NCBI GenBank assembly: GCA_004010275.1
Contig: RBWT01000076.1
Span: 1 to 37,068, forward strand
Source of the DNA: Streptomyces huasconensis
GTDB lineage: Bacteria; Actinomycetota; Actinomycetes; Streptomycetales; Streptomycetaceae
Length of the DNA: 37,068 nucleotides
Reading direction: 5' to 3'
Shown: piece by piece, positions 1 through 9,926 of the stretch
How the letters are laid out: every line of letters begins with the position of its first letter
Numbering within the stretch: the stretch's first letter is position 1
The notes under the pieces: model-generated
Told to the model about the DNA's origin: nothing
Seen by the model: only the letters and a program-made list of their open reading frames with translations
Database searches by the model: none
Position numbers and translations under genes: made by a program

Positions 1-183
1 CCACCCCCCAAAGCCCCCGCCGCAGAGGGAGAGGCCTCGATGGGCCAGGTGCGGATCGCTTTCGAGCAGTGCATCCTGTACGGCGTCCTCGGCCGCCGCG
101 AAGTCGGCGCCGCGGCGGACGAGGATCGCGAGCACGCTCGGTGTGAGGCTCCTGAGCAGGGCCTCGTTCAAACCAGGGGTCAC
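1..183 (-). CDS. ECF-family RNA polymerase sigma factor, N-terminal part, cut by window edge, frameshifted
   Basis: Only the first ~60 residues lie in the window. The N-terminus (start GTG at 183) reads LNEALLRSLTPSVLAILVRR, then GADFAAAEDAVQDAL, which is the region-2 start of large ECF sigma factors with a C-terminal extension (ECF42/SigI-like group). It sits 6 bp downstream of a YCII/DGPF gene, the pairing known for ECF42 sigma factors. A GGAG precedes the start by 9 bases. After the residues DALLE the frame breaks at the AAA (plus-strand TTT, 60-62); removing one base restores EAIRTWPIEASPSAAGALGGW-like sequence typical of the family, so one extra base is likely. Function inferred: alternative sigma subunit. 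Family assignment is good, the subgroup less certain. Confidence 0.75.
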   Translation of the reverse strand, partial: MTPGLNEALLRSLTPSVLAILVRRGADFAAAEDAVQDALLESDPHLAHRGLSLCGGGFGGW

Positions 184-189
184 GTGAGG

Positions 190-596
190 TCACTCCGTGA
201 TGGTGGGCGGCGCGGTCAGGAACGGGCGCAGCTCCAGCCACTCGTGGATCGGCTTTCCGCCCGCCCCGGGGGCCGCCGACAGCTCACCGGCCAGTTCGAC
301 GGCACGCTCGTAGCTGTCGACGTCGATCACCATCCAGCCGGCGATGAGGTCCTTGGTCTCGGCGAACGGGCCGTCGGTGACCGGCGGCCGGCCCTCACCG
401 TCGTACCGGACGAAGGTTCCCTCGGGGGCGAGCGCCTGGCCGTCGACGAACTCTCCGGTCGCTTCGAGCCGGTCGGCGAAGTCGCGCATGTACTGCATGT
501 GCGCGGAGATCTCCTCCGGCGTCCACTGGTCCATCGGCACGTCGTTGACCGCGGGGGGGCGCCTCGGTAGTGCTTGAGCAGCAGGTACTTGGCCAT
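190..596 (-). CDS. YCII/DGPF-domain protein
   Basis: A 135-residue small single-domain protein of the YCII-related family. Starts MAKYLLLKHYRG and contains the diagnostic VTDGPFAETKDLIAGWMVID segment, i.e. the DGPF motif, followed by a helix ELAGELSAAP and a short tail. The start ATG at 596 has GAGGAG 6 bases upstream; an ATG one codon earlier would be too close. After GAPP the frame changes inside a run of seven G (plus strand, ~553-559); one missing G joins the two parts into RGAPPAVNDVPMDQW. It precedes the ECF sigma gene by 6 bp, so the two are probably co-transcribed. YCII proteins of this kind are commonly encoded beside ECF42 sigma factors; their biochemical role is not settled. Confidence 0.85.
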
Positions 597-701
597 CATG
601 TTCTCCTCGGCACTGTGCGACCCATTCTGGTCGCGTTCGTAGCGGGGACGGAGCCGATCAACGGTTCTCGACATGCCGGGCCGAAGTTTTTCCGCTTGCT
701 G

Positions 702-1395
702 CTAGACGCTCGCCGCCCACTCGTAACGATGCTCCGGGCGACCGGTTTCGCCGTACTTGAGACTTAGGCGGACGCGGCCCGTGCGTTCCAGGAGCTTCAG
801 GTAACGCTGGGCCGTCTGGCGGCTCAGCCGGGTGAGGTCTGCCAGCTCCTGGGCGGAGAGGGGGCCGTCCGCGGCCATCAGGGCGCGGCGTACCAGTTCC
901 GCGGTGGTGGGGGAGTGGCCCTTGGGCAGCTCGGGGGCGGGGGTCGACGGAGAGGGCGCCGAAGATGCGGTCGACCTCGGCCTGCTCGGCTTCGCCGCCG
1001 CCGTCCAGCGTGCGGCGCAGCGTCGCGTACGCGTCGAGTTTGGCGCGCAGACCCGCGTAGGAGAACGGCTTCACCAGGTACTGGAGGGCGCCGTGCCGCA
1101 TCGCCGCCTGCACGGTGGCCACGTCGCGCGCCGCCGTCACCATGATCACGTCGGTCTGGTGTCCGCGCTCGCGCAACGTGCGTACGACCGACAGGCCCGT
1201 CTCGTCCGGCAGATAGTGGTCCAGCAGCACCAGGTCGACCGGGGTCTCCTCGACGAGACGCAGCGCCTCACCGGCGCTGTGTGCCTTCGCCGCCACGTGG
1301 AAGCCGGGGATCTTCGCGACGTAGGCGGCGTTGACGTCCGCGACCCGGACGTCGTCGTCGACGACAAGGACCTTGATCACTGTGTCGTCGATCAA
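702..1395 (-). CDS. CitB/DcuR-family response regulator
   Basis: About 230 residues. Receiver domain at ~8-125: VLVVDDD acidic pocket, phosphoacceptor Asp in LVLLDHYLP, TAARD (Thr/Ala switch) and LVKPF with the conserved Lys. The C-terminal half, after a frameshift near 945-952, reads as a winged helix-turn-helix (PLSAQELADLTRLSRQTAQR, then YLKLLERTGRVRL), typical of CitB/DcuR regulators. The shift is a net one extra base (or two missing). Start: TTG at 1395 with GGAGG 8 bases upstream is favoured; a GTG at 1380 has no ribosome site. The gene begins 22 bp after the kinase stop, forming a two-component operon. Such systems in actinobacteria respond to C4-dicarboxylates or citrate; the ligand here is unknown. 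Confidence 0.85.
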
Positions 1396-1417
1396 CGTGT
1401 CGCCTCCGTGCCTTCGG

Positions 1418-3091
1418 TCATCGTGATTCCTCCGTGGCGGCCAGTTCGGGGTCCAGGTCGGGCTCCAATTCGGATGCCAGTTCGGGCTCGCGGAGTGCTT
1501 CGGGCAGTACGACGGTGAACTCCGCGCCTCCCTCAGGCGCCTCGCCGGCCCGTGCGCTGCCGCCCTGTCGTTCGGCGAGCCTGCGGACCAGGGCGAGGCC
1601 GATGCCGCGCTTGCCGTGAGCCGGCGGCTCCTTCGTGGTCCAGCCCTCCGTGAAGATCGTCTCCCGCTGCTCGGCGGGCACTCCCGGCCCCGTGTCGCGG
1701 ACACGGAGGATCACCGAGCGCCCTTCGGTGCGTACGGCAACCTCCACGCGCGCGTGGAGGTTGCCCGCGGCGGCGTCAAGAGCGTTGTCGACGAGGTTGC
1801 CGACGATCGTGACGAGGCCGCCCGGGTCGACGAGCCGGTCGGGCAGCGAAGTGTCGTGCGGTACGGAGAGCGCGACGCCGCGCTCCGCCGCGACCGTGGC
1901 CTTGCCGACCAGAAGGGCCGCGAGCAGCGGGTCATGGACCTTCTCGGTGATCTGCTCGGCGGTCACGCGGTGCGCGCCGGCCACTTCTCCGACGTACTCG
2001 GCGGCCTCCTCGTACATCTCCAGTTCGAGCAGCCCGAGGAGCGTGTGCATGCGGTTGGCGTGTTCGTGGTCCTGGGCGCGCAGGGCGTCGATGAGGCCGC
2101 GGGTGGAGTCGAGCTCGCGGCCGAGCTGCTCCAGTTCCGTGCGGTCGCGCAGAGTGGCGACGGCGCCCCCGTCGTCGGTGGGCATGCGGTTGGCGACGAG
2201 GACACGCTGACCGCGGACGGTCAGCAGGTCGGTGCCGGTGACGCGGCCGGCGAGGACGTCGGTCGTGCGTCCCGGGCCGAGCGCGTCGTCCAGCGGTCGC
2301 CGAGCGCCTCCGTGCCGAGGCCGAGAAGGCGCTGGGCCTCGTCGTTGAGCAGCCGGACCCGGCCGGAGCGGTCCAGCGCGACGACCCCCTCGCGGATGCC
2401 GTGCAGCATCGCCTCGCGCTCCGCCGCAGCGCCGAGATGTCGGAGAAGGCCAGGTCACGGGTCTGCCGCTGGACCCTGCGGGAGATCAGGTACGCGGCGA
2501 GCGCGCCGACGGCCAGCGCCCCGCCCGCGTAGGCGAGCAGCCCCGGGATCGAGTGGATCAGGCGGGCCCGCACGCTGTCGTACTCGATGCCTACGGAGAC
2601 GGCCCCCACGATGGCCCCGTCCGCGTCCCTCAGCGGCACCTTGCCGCGCGCGGAGCGGCCCAGCGTGCCGTTGTCTATCTCCATGACCTCGCGGCCCGCG
2701 AGCGCGTCGCTGGGGTCGGTCGAGACGACCTTGCCGATCTGGGCGCGGTCGGTATGGGACCAGCGGACGCCTTCCTTGTTCATGATCACGACGTACTCGG
2801 CGCCACTGGCCCGGCGGATTCGGTCGGCTTCCTGCTGGACGGGCCCGTCGCCCGTGGGCGCGAGGACCTCAGATCCTCGGCGAGCTGCGGGCGGGCGGCC
2901 GTTGTCTGGGCGATGGCCAGCGCGCGGCGCATCGCCTGGTCGTCGAGCTGGTCGCTGAGCGGTGCGAGGAAGAGCCCGGTGGCCAGCACCGCGACCCCGG
3001 CGGCGATCGCCAGCTGCATCAGCAGCACCTGCGAGAACACGCGCCGCGGCAGGCCGAGGCGGCGGCGTCGCACAGGGGAGGTCGGGCTCAT
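1418..3091 (-). CDS. CitA/DcuS-family sensor histidine kinase (three frameshifts)
   Basis: Membrane sensor of about 558 residues after correction. Order: TM1 (VLLMQLAIAAGVAVLATGLF, ~22-45), extracellular sensor domain with GTLGRSARGKVPLRD and VSVGIEYDSVRARL, TM2 (LLAYAGGALAVGALAAYLI), a cytoplasmic PAS (MLHGIREGVVALDRSGRVRL), the phosphorylated-His region AQDHEHANRMHTLLGLLEL and an ATPase domain with LVDNALDAA (N box), VRDTGPGVP (G1) and GKRGIGLAL (G2). The His region is the SpoOB-like type of the CitA/DcuS family, not HisKA. Frame breaks near 2870, 2435 and 2295 are each fixed by one added base, and the protein is otherwise complete. It is upstream of and transcribed with the response regulator at 702-1395. 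The C-terminus is an acidic ELEPDLDPE-like tail. Confidence 0.86.
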
Positions 3092-3119
3092 GTGTACGAA
3101 CGGTACGGCCGGTGGCGGG

Positions 3120-3272
3120 CTACTCCGAAGTCAGTGTGGCGGGGATCTCGTACGACGACACGAGACCCCGGACCACCAGTCGGCGCAGCCTGGCCGTACG
3201 ACGCTCCTGGGCACGCGCGGCCGGTGGCAGTCGGCGGTGCGGCGGCGTTCTGCGCAGCCGGTCACGGCCCAT
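3120..3272 (-). CDS. Possible small basic protein, unknown
   Basis: A 50-codon frame starting ATG 11 bp after the stop of the sucrase/ferredoxin-like gene. The peptide is strongly basic (MGRDRLRRTPPHRRL, then RTARLRRLVVRGLVSSYEI) and ends with PATLTSE. About 78% of codons end in G or C, below neighbouring genes but above what I would call clearly non-coding. No good ribosome site is seen; a GAG lies 10-12 bases upstream. I do not recognise it. If real it would be translated by coupling to the gene in front. The alternative is that this is simply the spacer before the divergently-read kinase operon, holding its promoter. Confidence 0.3.
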   Translation of the reverse strand: MGRDRLRRTPPHRRLPPAARAQERRTARLRRLVVRGLVSSYEIPATLTSE

Positions 3273-3283
3273 TGGGCAGTGCT

Positions 3284-4190
3284 CTACGGGGCGGGGCGCA
3301 CCGCCACCACGTCCATCCGCGCCGGGGACTTCAGAGCCGCGCCGCAGCTCTCCGGGCGGGGCGGCAGTGAGGTGCCCTGTTCCACCGTGACCTGCCAGCG
3401 GCGGCCATCGGTGTGCGCGACGGTCACCTCCCAGCGCGGGGCTGCGCCGTCCGTACCGACGACGCTCAGGGCCCCGGCTCCGTCCTCGCCCGTGGCCGTC
3501 CGCACCGCCAGCTCGGCGGCCTGGCCGGGACGCTCCCAGGCGGAGTTGCCCCGGCACCCCTCGGCGATCACCCGCCCCGTACGCACCGCTTCGAGGATCT
3601 CCTTGACGGCGTGCGTCCCGGTCCTGCCGTACGCGTAGCCGTACGGGAGCACCAACAGGGTGGGCGAGAAGCGATGACCACCCAGATGAGTGATCTCCCA
3701 GGCTCCCTCCTCACCGGCGGCCGCGAGTTCGGCTGCGAGTGGCCTGCCGAGCAGGGCGCAGCAGCGGTCGCGCTTGCCGTTGGTGCAGACGAGCGCGAGC
3801 GGGGCGCCCGTGTGCGGGGTGCCGAAGCCGCCGTGGTCGCCCGCGCCGAGTGCCGTGAAGTCGAGGTCGAGCAGGCGCCCAGGGGGGCGTCGGTCACCGC
3901 GGAGCGCAGCCAGGTGCGGCCGGGCACGGTATGTGCCACGTACACCCGGTGCCGGGTCGGAGCGTGGCAGTCCGCGTGGCGTCCGGGGCGGCGATCAGCG
4001 CGACGCGCACGCCGGTGCCCTCGGCGGCCCTCTCCAGGGCGCTGCCGACCTCCGGGTCGAGATGGCTGGACGTCAGCGCTTTGGCGCCCCAGGGGCCCGG
4101 CTGCTCCACCAGGAGCCATGTCCTGGCGGTCGCCGCGGTTCCCGCGAGAGGTTCGTCCAGGTCCCGCGAGGCGGTCGCGCACGTACTCAC
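3284..4190 (-). CDS. Sucrase/ferredoxin-like family protein (two frameshifts)
   Basis: About 302 residues after correction. The N-terminus STCATASRDLDEPLAGTAAT, then TWLLVEQPGPWG, and the C-terminal LALVCTNGKRDRCCALLGRP, then ITHLGGHRFSPTLLVLPYG, are the conserved blocks of the thioredoxin-like 'sucrase/ferredoxin-like' family. The Cys in VCTNGKRDRCC and the two His of GGHRF are the likely ligands of an Fe-S cluster by analogy with thioredoxin-like ferredoxins; that is inference. Frame breaks near 3950 and 3878 are each repaired by one added base. The GTG start at 4190 has no ribosome site; instead an iron box ends one base before it and contains a TAGGCT -10-like hexamer 7 bases from the start, suggesting leaderless, iron-repressed transcription. 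Enzymatic role unknown. Confidence 0.8.
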
Positions 4191-4209
4191 ACAGGCGAGC
4201 CTAACCTGC
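4191..4209 (-). promoter_or_regulatory. Iron box (IdeR/DmdR1-type operator) overlapping a leaderless-type promoter
   Basis: On the minus strand the site reads GCAGGTTAGGCTCGCCTGT and matches 14 of 19 positions of the Streptomyces iron-box consensus TTAGGTTAGGCTCACCTAA, including the whole AGGTTAGGCTC core. It ends directly at the GTG start of the sucrase/ferredoxin-like gene. TAGGCT in its centre is at the right distance to be the -10 of a leaderless transcript. Iron-loaded DmdR1/IdeR binding here would block transcription. Match seen directly; regulator assigned from the known consensus. Confidence 0.6.
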
Positions 4210-4619
4210 CTGTGCGTGACGGGTTGTTCCCCCTGGCCGATGGGAGGCGGTGCCGGTACGGGTGGGGGCTCGGAGGAGACGAGCGAGGCGGCCGGGGCAA
4301 GGTCCCCTCGCGGCCTCGACAGCCGGAGATCCATGGTCGGTGCCGTCAGATAGCGCAGAACGCCAATCGCTCATCAGCCGCTGGAAGGAAGCAGCGGCCC
4401 TACGTCCCGGCGCCGTGCCCAACGTGTGCCCCGCGAGCGTCGACAACAATCGTTCACTTCGCGGCACGTACGCGCACGCCTATCCTGGGGCGGTCTTCAC
4501 TCTTCGCGGGAGTTCCGCCGCGGCCCGCACTGCGCGTACCGGGCCGTCGCGACCCGCGCTCCGCGTACGGGACCGCCGCAACCCGCACGCATACGAACGT
4601 CGGTACGAGGGGCCCACGG
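4210..4619. other. Divergent intergenic region, no gene seen
   Basis: 410 bp between the sucrase/ferredoxin-like start and the CobW-type GTPase start. Frames across it do not look like protein. It contains a partly palindromic site at 4442-4457 and, 23 bp further, a -10-like TATCCT at 4481-4486 that could serve the GTPase gene. The leader from there to the TTG start would be about 130 bases. I see no terminator hairpin. Confidence 0.5.
4442..4457 (+). promoter_or_regulatory. Fur/Zur-like partial palindrome upstream of CobW gene
   Basis: GACAACAATCGTTCAC agrees with its own reverse complement at 10 of 16 positions and has an A/T-rich centre unusual for this region. It lies just upstream of where the -35 of a promoter with -10 TATCCT (4481-4486) would be. 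Close relatives of the downstream gene are often Zur-regulated. The fit to the Zur consensus (TGAAAA-type half sites) is only partial, so this is a weak call. Confidence 0.25.
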
Positions 4620-5786
4620 TTGAACACGCAGCAGATCCCGGTCATCGTTCTCGCCGGATTTCTCGGTTCCGGCAAGACCACCCTCCTCAACCACCTGCTG
4701 CACCGCTGCGGTGGCAGCCGGATCGGGGCGATCGTCAACGACTTCGGCTCGATCGAGATCGACGCCATGTCGGTCGCGGGGCAGCTCGGCGACTCCACCG
4801 TCTCCCTCGGCAACGGCTGCCTGTGCTGTGCCGTGGACGCGAGTGAGCTCGACGAGTACCTGGAGCGGCTCGCCCACCCCACCGCCGGGATCGACGTGAT
4901 CGTCATCGAGGCGAGCGGCCTCGCCGAGCCGCAGGAACTCGTGAAGATGCTGCTCGCCAGCGAGAACCCGCACATCGTCTACGGCGGGCTCGTCGAGGTG
5001 GTGGACGCCGCCGAGTTCGACGCCACGAGGGAACGGCATCCCGAGGTGGACCGGCATCTGGGCATCGCCGACCTCGTCGTGGTCAACAAGGCCGACCGGG
5101 TGCCGAGTGAGGAGCACGAGCGCATTCTCGGCGTCGTCCGAGGGCTCGCCGGGCGTGCGGCCGTCGTCGCCGCCTCCTTCGGCCGCGTGGACGTGGAGCT
5201 GTTCTTCGACCGCGCGCCGGTGGGGGAGCGGGTCGGCCAGCTCTCCTTCGACGATCTGCGGGACGAGGCGGAGCCGGCCGACGGCTGCGGCCACCACGGC
5301 CACCTGCACTCCGCCTACGAAAGCCTCTCCTTCACCTCTGAAGCGCCCCTGGGGCCCCGCCCTCTGATGGCCCTCCTGGACAGCAGGCCCGAGGGGCTCT
5401 ACCGCATCAAGGGGTACGTCGATTTCGGGCCCTCCGACCCGCGGAACCGGTACGCGGTGCACGCCGTCGGGCGTTTTCTGCGCTTCTACCCGGAGCCGTG
5501 GGCCCCGGGTGAGCCCCGCCTGACCCAGCTCGTCCTCATCGGGTCGGGCGTCGACGTACCCGCCCTGGAGAAGGAGCTGGAGGCCTGTCGCGAATACGCC
5601 CCACAGGCCGATGAGCACGGCATGTGGGGCGTACTGCGCTACGTCCAGGAACCGGACGCCGACGAACCGCACCTCGGCGACCCGGACGAACCCGGCCCCG
5701 GCGAACCCAGCCTCGGTGACTCCGGCGGCCCCGGCCTCGGCGACCCGGAGTCAGACCCCGACCTCGACCCCGGCGCCACCGGCTGA
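4620..5786 (+). CDS. CobW/COG0523-family GTPase, metallochaperone type
   Basis: 388 residues, uninterrupted. Walker A GFLGSGKT at 13-20, metal-binding CxCC motif GCLCC at residues 66-70 (Cys 67, 69, 70), Walker B region VIVIEASGLAEP, NKAD base-recognition motif, and a His-rich loop CGHHGHLH, followed by the CobW C-terminal domain (GLYRIKGYVDF onward). Members use GTP hydrolysis to deliver Zn, Co or another metal to target proteins in the cytoplasm; the target here cannot be told. The last ~45 residues are an acidic Gly/Asp/Pro repeat (GDPDEPGPGEPSLGDSGGPG) likely disordered. Start TTG at 4620 is chosen because GAGG lies 10 bases upstream and it begins just before the first conserved strand. 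It converges on parC with a 16-bp gap. Confidence 0.92.
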   Translation: MNTQQIPVIVLAGFLGSGKTTLLNHLLHRCGGSRIGAIVNDFGSIEIDAMSVAGQLGDSTVSLGNGCLCCAVDASELDEYLERLAHPTAGIDVIVIEASGLAEPQELVKMLLASENPHIVYGGLVEVVDAAEFDATRERHPEVDRHLGIADLVVVNKADRVPSEEHERILGVVRGLAGRAAVVAASFGRVDVELFFDRAPVGERVGQLSFDDLRDEAEPADGCGHHGHLHSAYESLSFTSEAPLGPRPLMALLDSRPEGLYRIKGYVDFGPSDPRNRYAVHAVGRFLRFYPEPWAPGEPRLTQLVLIGSGVDVPALEKELEACREYAPQADEHGMWGVLRYVQEPDADEPHLGDPDEPGPGEPSLGDSGGPGLGDPESDPDLDPGATG

Positions 5787-5802
5787 CGGCCGGCTGCCGC
5801 GG

Positions 5803-8256
<2,454 letters not shown>

Positions 8257-8425
8257 CGCTGCTGCGGCTCCTTCACCAACAAGTGCGGGTTCTGACGCCG
8301 ACCATTGTGGACTGTCCCACTGACAACGCCGACCACGCCCTGTGTCGACGGCCGCGCGTCACCCCGCGAAGTACGCCGAGGGCGGACCCGGGAACTTCGT
8401 CAGGTGTCCGCACGCTTGCATACAG

Positions 8426-8479
8426 TGGCAGGACTGACAGCACAGGCAGGACTGGCAGGACTGGCAGGACAGGCAGGAC
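8426..8479. repeat. Six tandem 9-bp units, TGGCAGGAC type
   Basis: Units read TGGCAGGAC, TGACAGCAC, AGGCAGGAC, TGGCAGGAC, TGGCAGGAC, AGGCAGGAC with no spacer, followed by a decayed seventh (TGCAGGAAT). The array lies in the 296-bp region between divergent parC and the M16 peptidase operon, ending about 75 bp before the peptidase start. Two units are perfect tandem copies. It is too short and spacer-less to be CRISPR. It could be a simple tandem repeat or a clustered protein-binding site. Confidence 0.85.
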
Positions 8480-8552
8480 TGCAGGAATTGTTCTGAGTCC
8501 AGGTTCTGAGTTCAGCGATGATCACGATGATCCAGCGATCGAAGGGACGTAC

Positions 8553-9926
8553 ATGCCCATGGGTCACACGGCCACGGCCGAGGCCGGCTCCGGCGGTCTG
8601 ACAGCGACCGAGCACCGGCTGGCCAACGGCCTGCGCGTGGTGCTCTCCGAGGACCACCTGACCCCGGTCGCCGCGGTCTGCCTCTGGTACGACGTCGGCT
8701 CCCGCCACGAGGTCAAGGGGCGTACCGGCCTTGCTCACCTTTTCGAGCACCTGATGTTCCAGGGCTCGAAGCAGGTGCACGGCAACGGCCACTTCGAACT
8801 GGTCCAGGGGGCGGGCGGCTCCCTCAACGGCACGACCAGCTTCGAGCGCACCAACTACTTCGAGACGATGCCCGCGCACCAGTTGGAGCTGGCCCTGTGG
8901 CTGGAGGCCGACCGCATGGGCTCGCTGCTCTCCGCGCTCGACGAGGAGTCGATGGAGAACCAGCGCGACGTCGTCAAGAACGAACGCCGCCAGCGCTACG
9001 ACAACGTCCCGTACGGCACCGCCTTCGAGAAGCTGACCGCCCTCTCCTACCCGGAGGGCCACCCCTACCACCACACGCCGATCGGCTCCATGGCCGACCT
9101 GGACGCGGCCACCCTGGAAGACGCGCGCGCCTTCTTCCGTACGTACTACGCGCCCAACAACGCTGTCCTGTCGATCGTCGGCGACATCGACCCGGAGCAG
9201 ACGCTCGCCTGGGTGGAGAAGTACTTCGGGTCGATTCCCTCGCACGACGGCAAGCAGCCGCCGCGGGGCGGCTCCCTCCCGGAGCGCATCGGCAAGGAGC
9301 TGCGCGAGGTCGTCGAGGAGGACGTGCCGGCCCGTGCCCTCATGGCCGCGTACCGCCTCCCGGAGGACGGCACGCGCGCGTGCGACGCCGCCGACCTCGC
9401 CCTCACCGTCCTCGGCAGCGGCGAGTCCTCCCGGCTCTACAACCGCCTCGTGCGCCGCGACCGTACGGCTGTCGCCGCGGGCTTCGGCCTGCTGCGCCTC
9501 GCCGGCGCGCCCTCGCTCGGCTGGTTGGACGTGAAGACCTCCGGTGACGTCGAGGTGCCGGTCATCGAGGCCGCCGTCGACGAGGAGCTGGCCCGCTTCG
9601 CCGCGGAGGGCCCCACTCCGGAGGAGATGGAGCGCGCCCAGGCCCAGCTGGAGCGCGAGTGGCTCGACCGGCTCGGCACCGTCGCGGGCCGCGCGGACGA
9701 ACTGTGCCGGTACGCGGTCCTGTTCGGCGACCCGCAGCTCGCCCTCACCGCCGTGCAGCGCGTGCTCGACGTCACCGCCGAGGAGGTGCAGGAGGTCGCC
9801 AAGGCCCGCCTGCGCCCGGACAACCGCGCCGTGCTCGTCTACGAACCCCTGGCCGCCGACGACGAGGCCGCCGAGGGCACCGAGGCCGCCGCCGAGACCG
9901 CAGAGGAAGAGGAGGCGGCGAAGTGA
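8553..9926 (+). CDS. M16 family zinc metallopeptidase, catalytic subunit
   Basis: 457 residues, intact. The inverted zinc motif HLFEH is at 62-66 (His62, Glu65 catalytic, His66), with the third ligand Glu near 144 in VVKNERRQRYDN. The beta-strand NGLRVVLSED, the GDIDPEQ hinge and the C-terminal M16_C half complete a typical bacterial M16B subunit. The last 25 residues are Glu/Ala-rich (AAEGTEAAAETAEEEEAAK). Start ATG at 8553 has GGGA 7 bases upstream; a second ATG two codons later is possible. Its TGA overlaps the GTG of the next gene (GTGA), the partner subunit, so the two are coupled. M16B proteins of this type act as heterodimers that degrade peptides; the substrate is unknown. Confidence 0.95.
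   Translation: MPMGHTATAEAGSGGLTATEHRLANGLRVVLSEDHLTPVAAVCLWYDVGSRHEVKGRTGLAHLFEHLMFQGSKQVHGNGHFELVQGAGGSLNGTTSFERTNYFETMPAHQLELALWLEADRMGSLLSALDEESMENQRDVVKNERRQRYDNVPYGTAFEKLTALSYPEGHPYHHTPIGSMADLDAATLEDARAFFRTYYAPNNAVLSIVGDIDPEQTLAWVEKYFGSIPSHDGKQPPRGGSLPERIGKELREVVEEDVPARALMAAYRLPEDGTRACDAADLALTVLGSGESSRLYNRLVRRDRTAVAAGFGLLRLAGAPSLGWLDVKTSGDVEVPVIEAAVDEELARFAAEGPTPEEMERAQAQLEREWLDRLGTVAGRADELCRYAVLFGDPQLALTAVQRVLDVTAEEVQEVAKARLRPDNRAVLVYEPLAADDEAAEGTEAAAETAEEEEAAK

Noticed and set aside
4201..4467. 88-residue minus-strand frame upstream of the sucrase-like gene
   Set aside because: Crosses the iron box, no ribosome site, no family resemblance.
8400..8432. Promoter of the M16 operon with TACAGT as -10
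   Set aside because: TACAGT at 8421 has only TTCGTC at a suitable distance, too far from consensus to call.
8426..8489. CRISPR array
   Set aside because: Units are 9 bp without spacers, and no cas genes are present.
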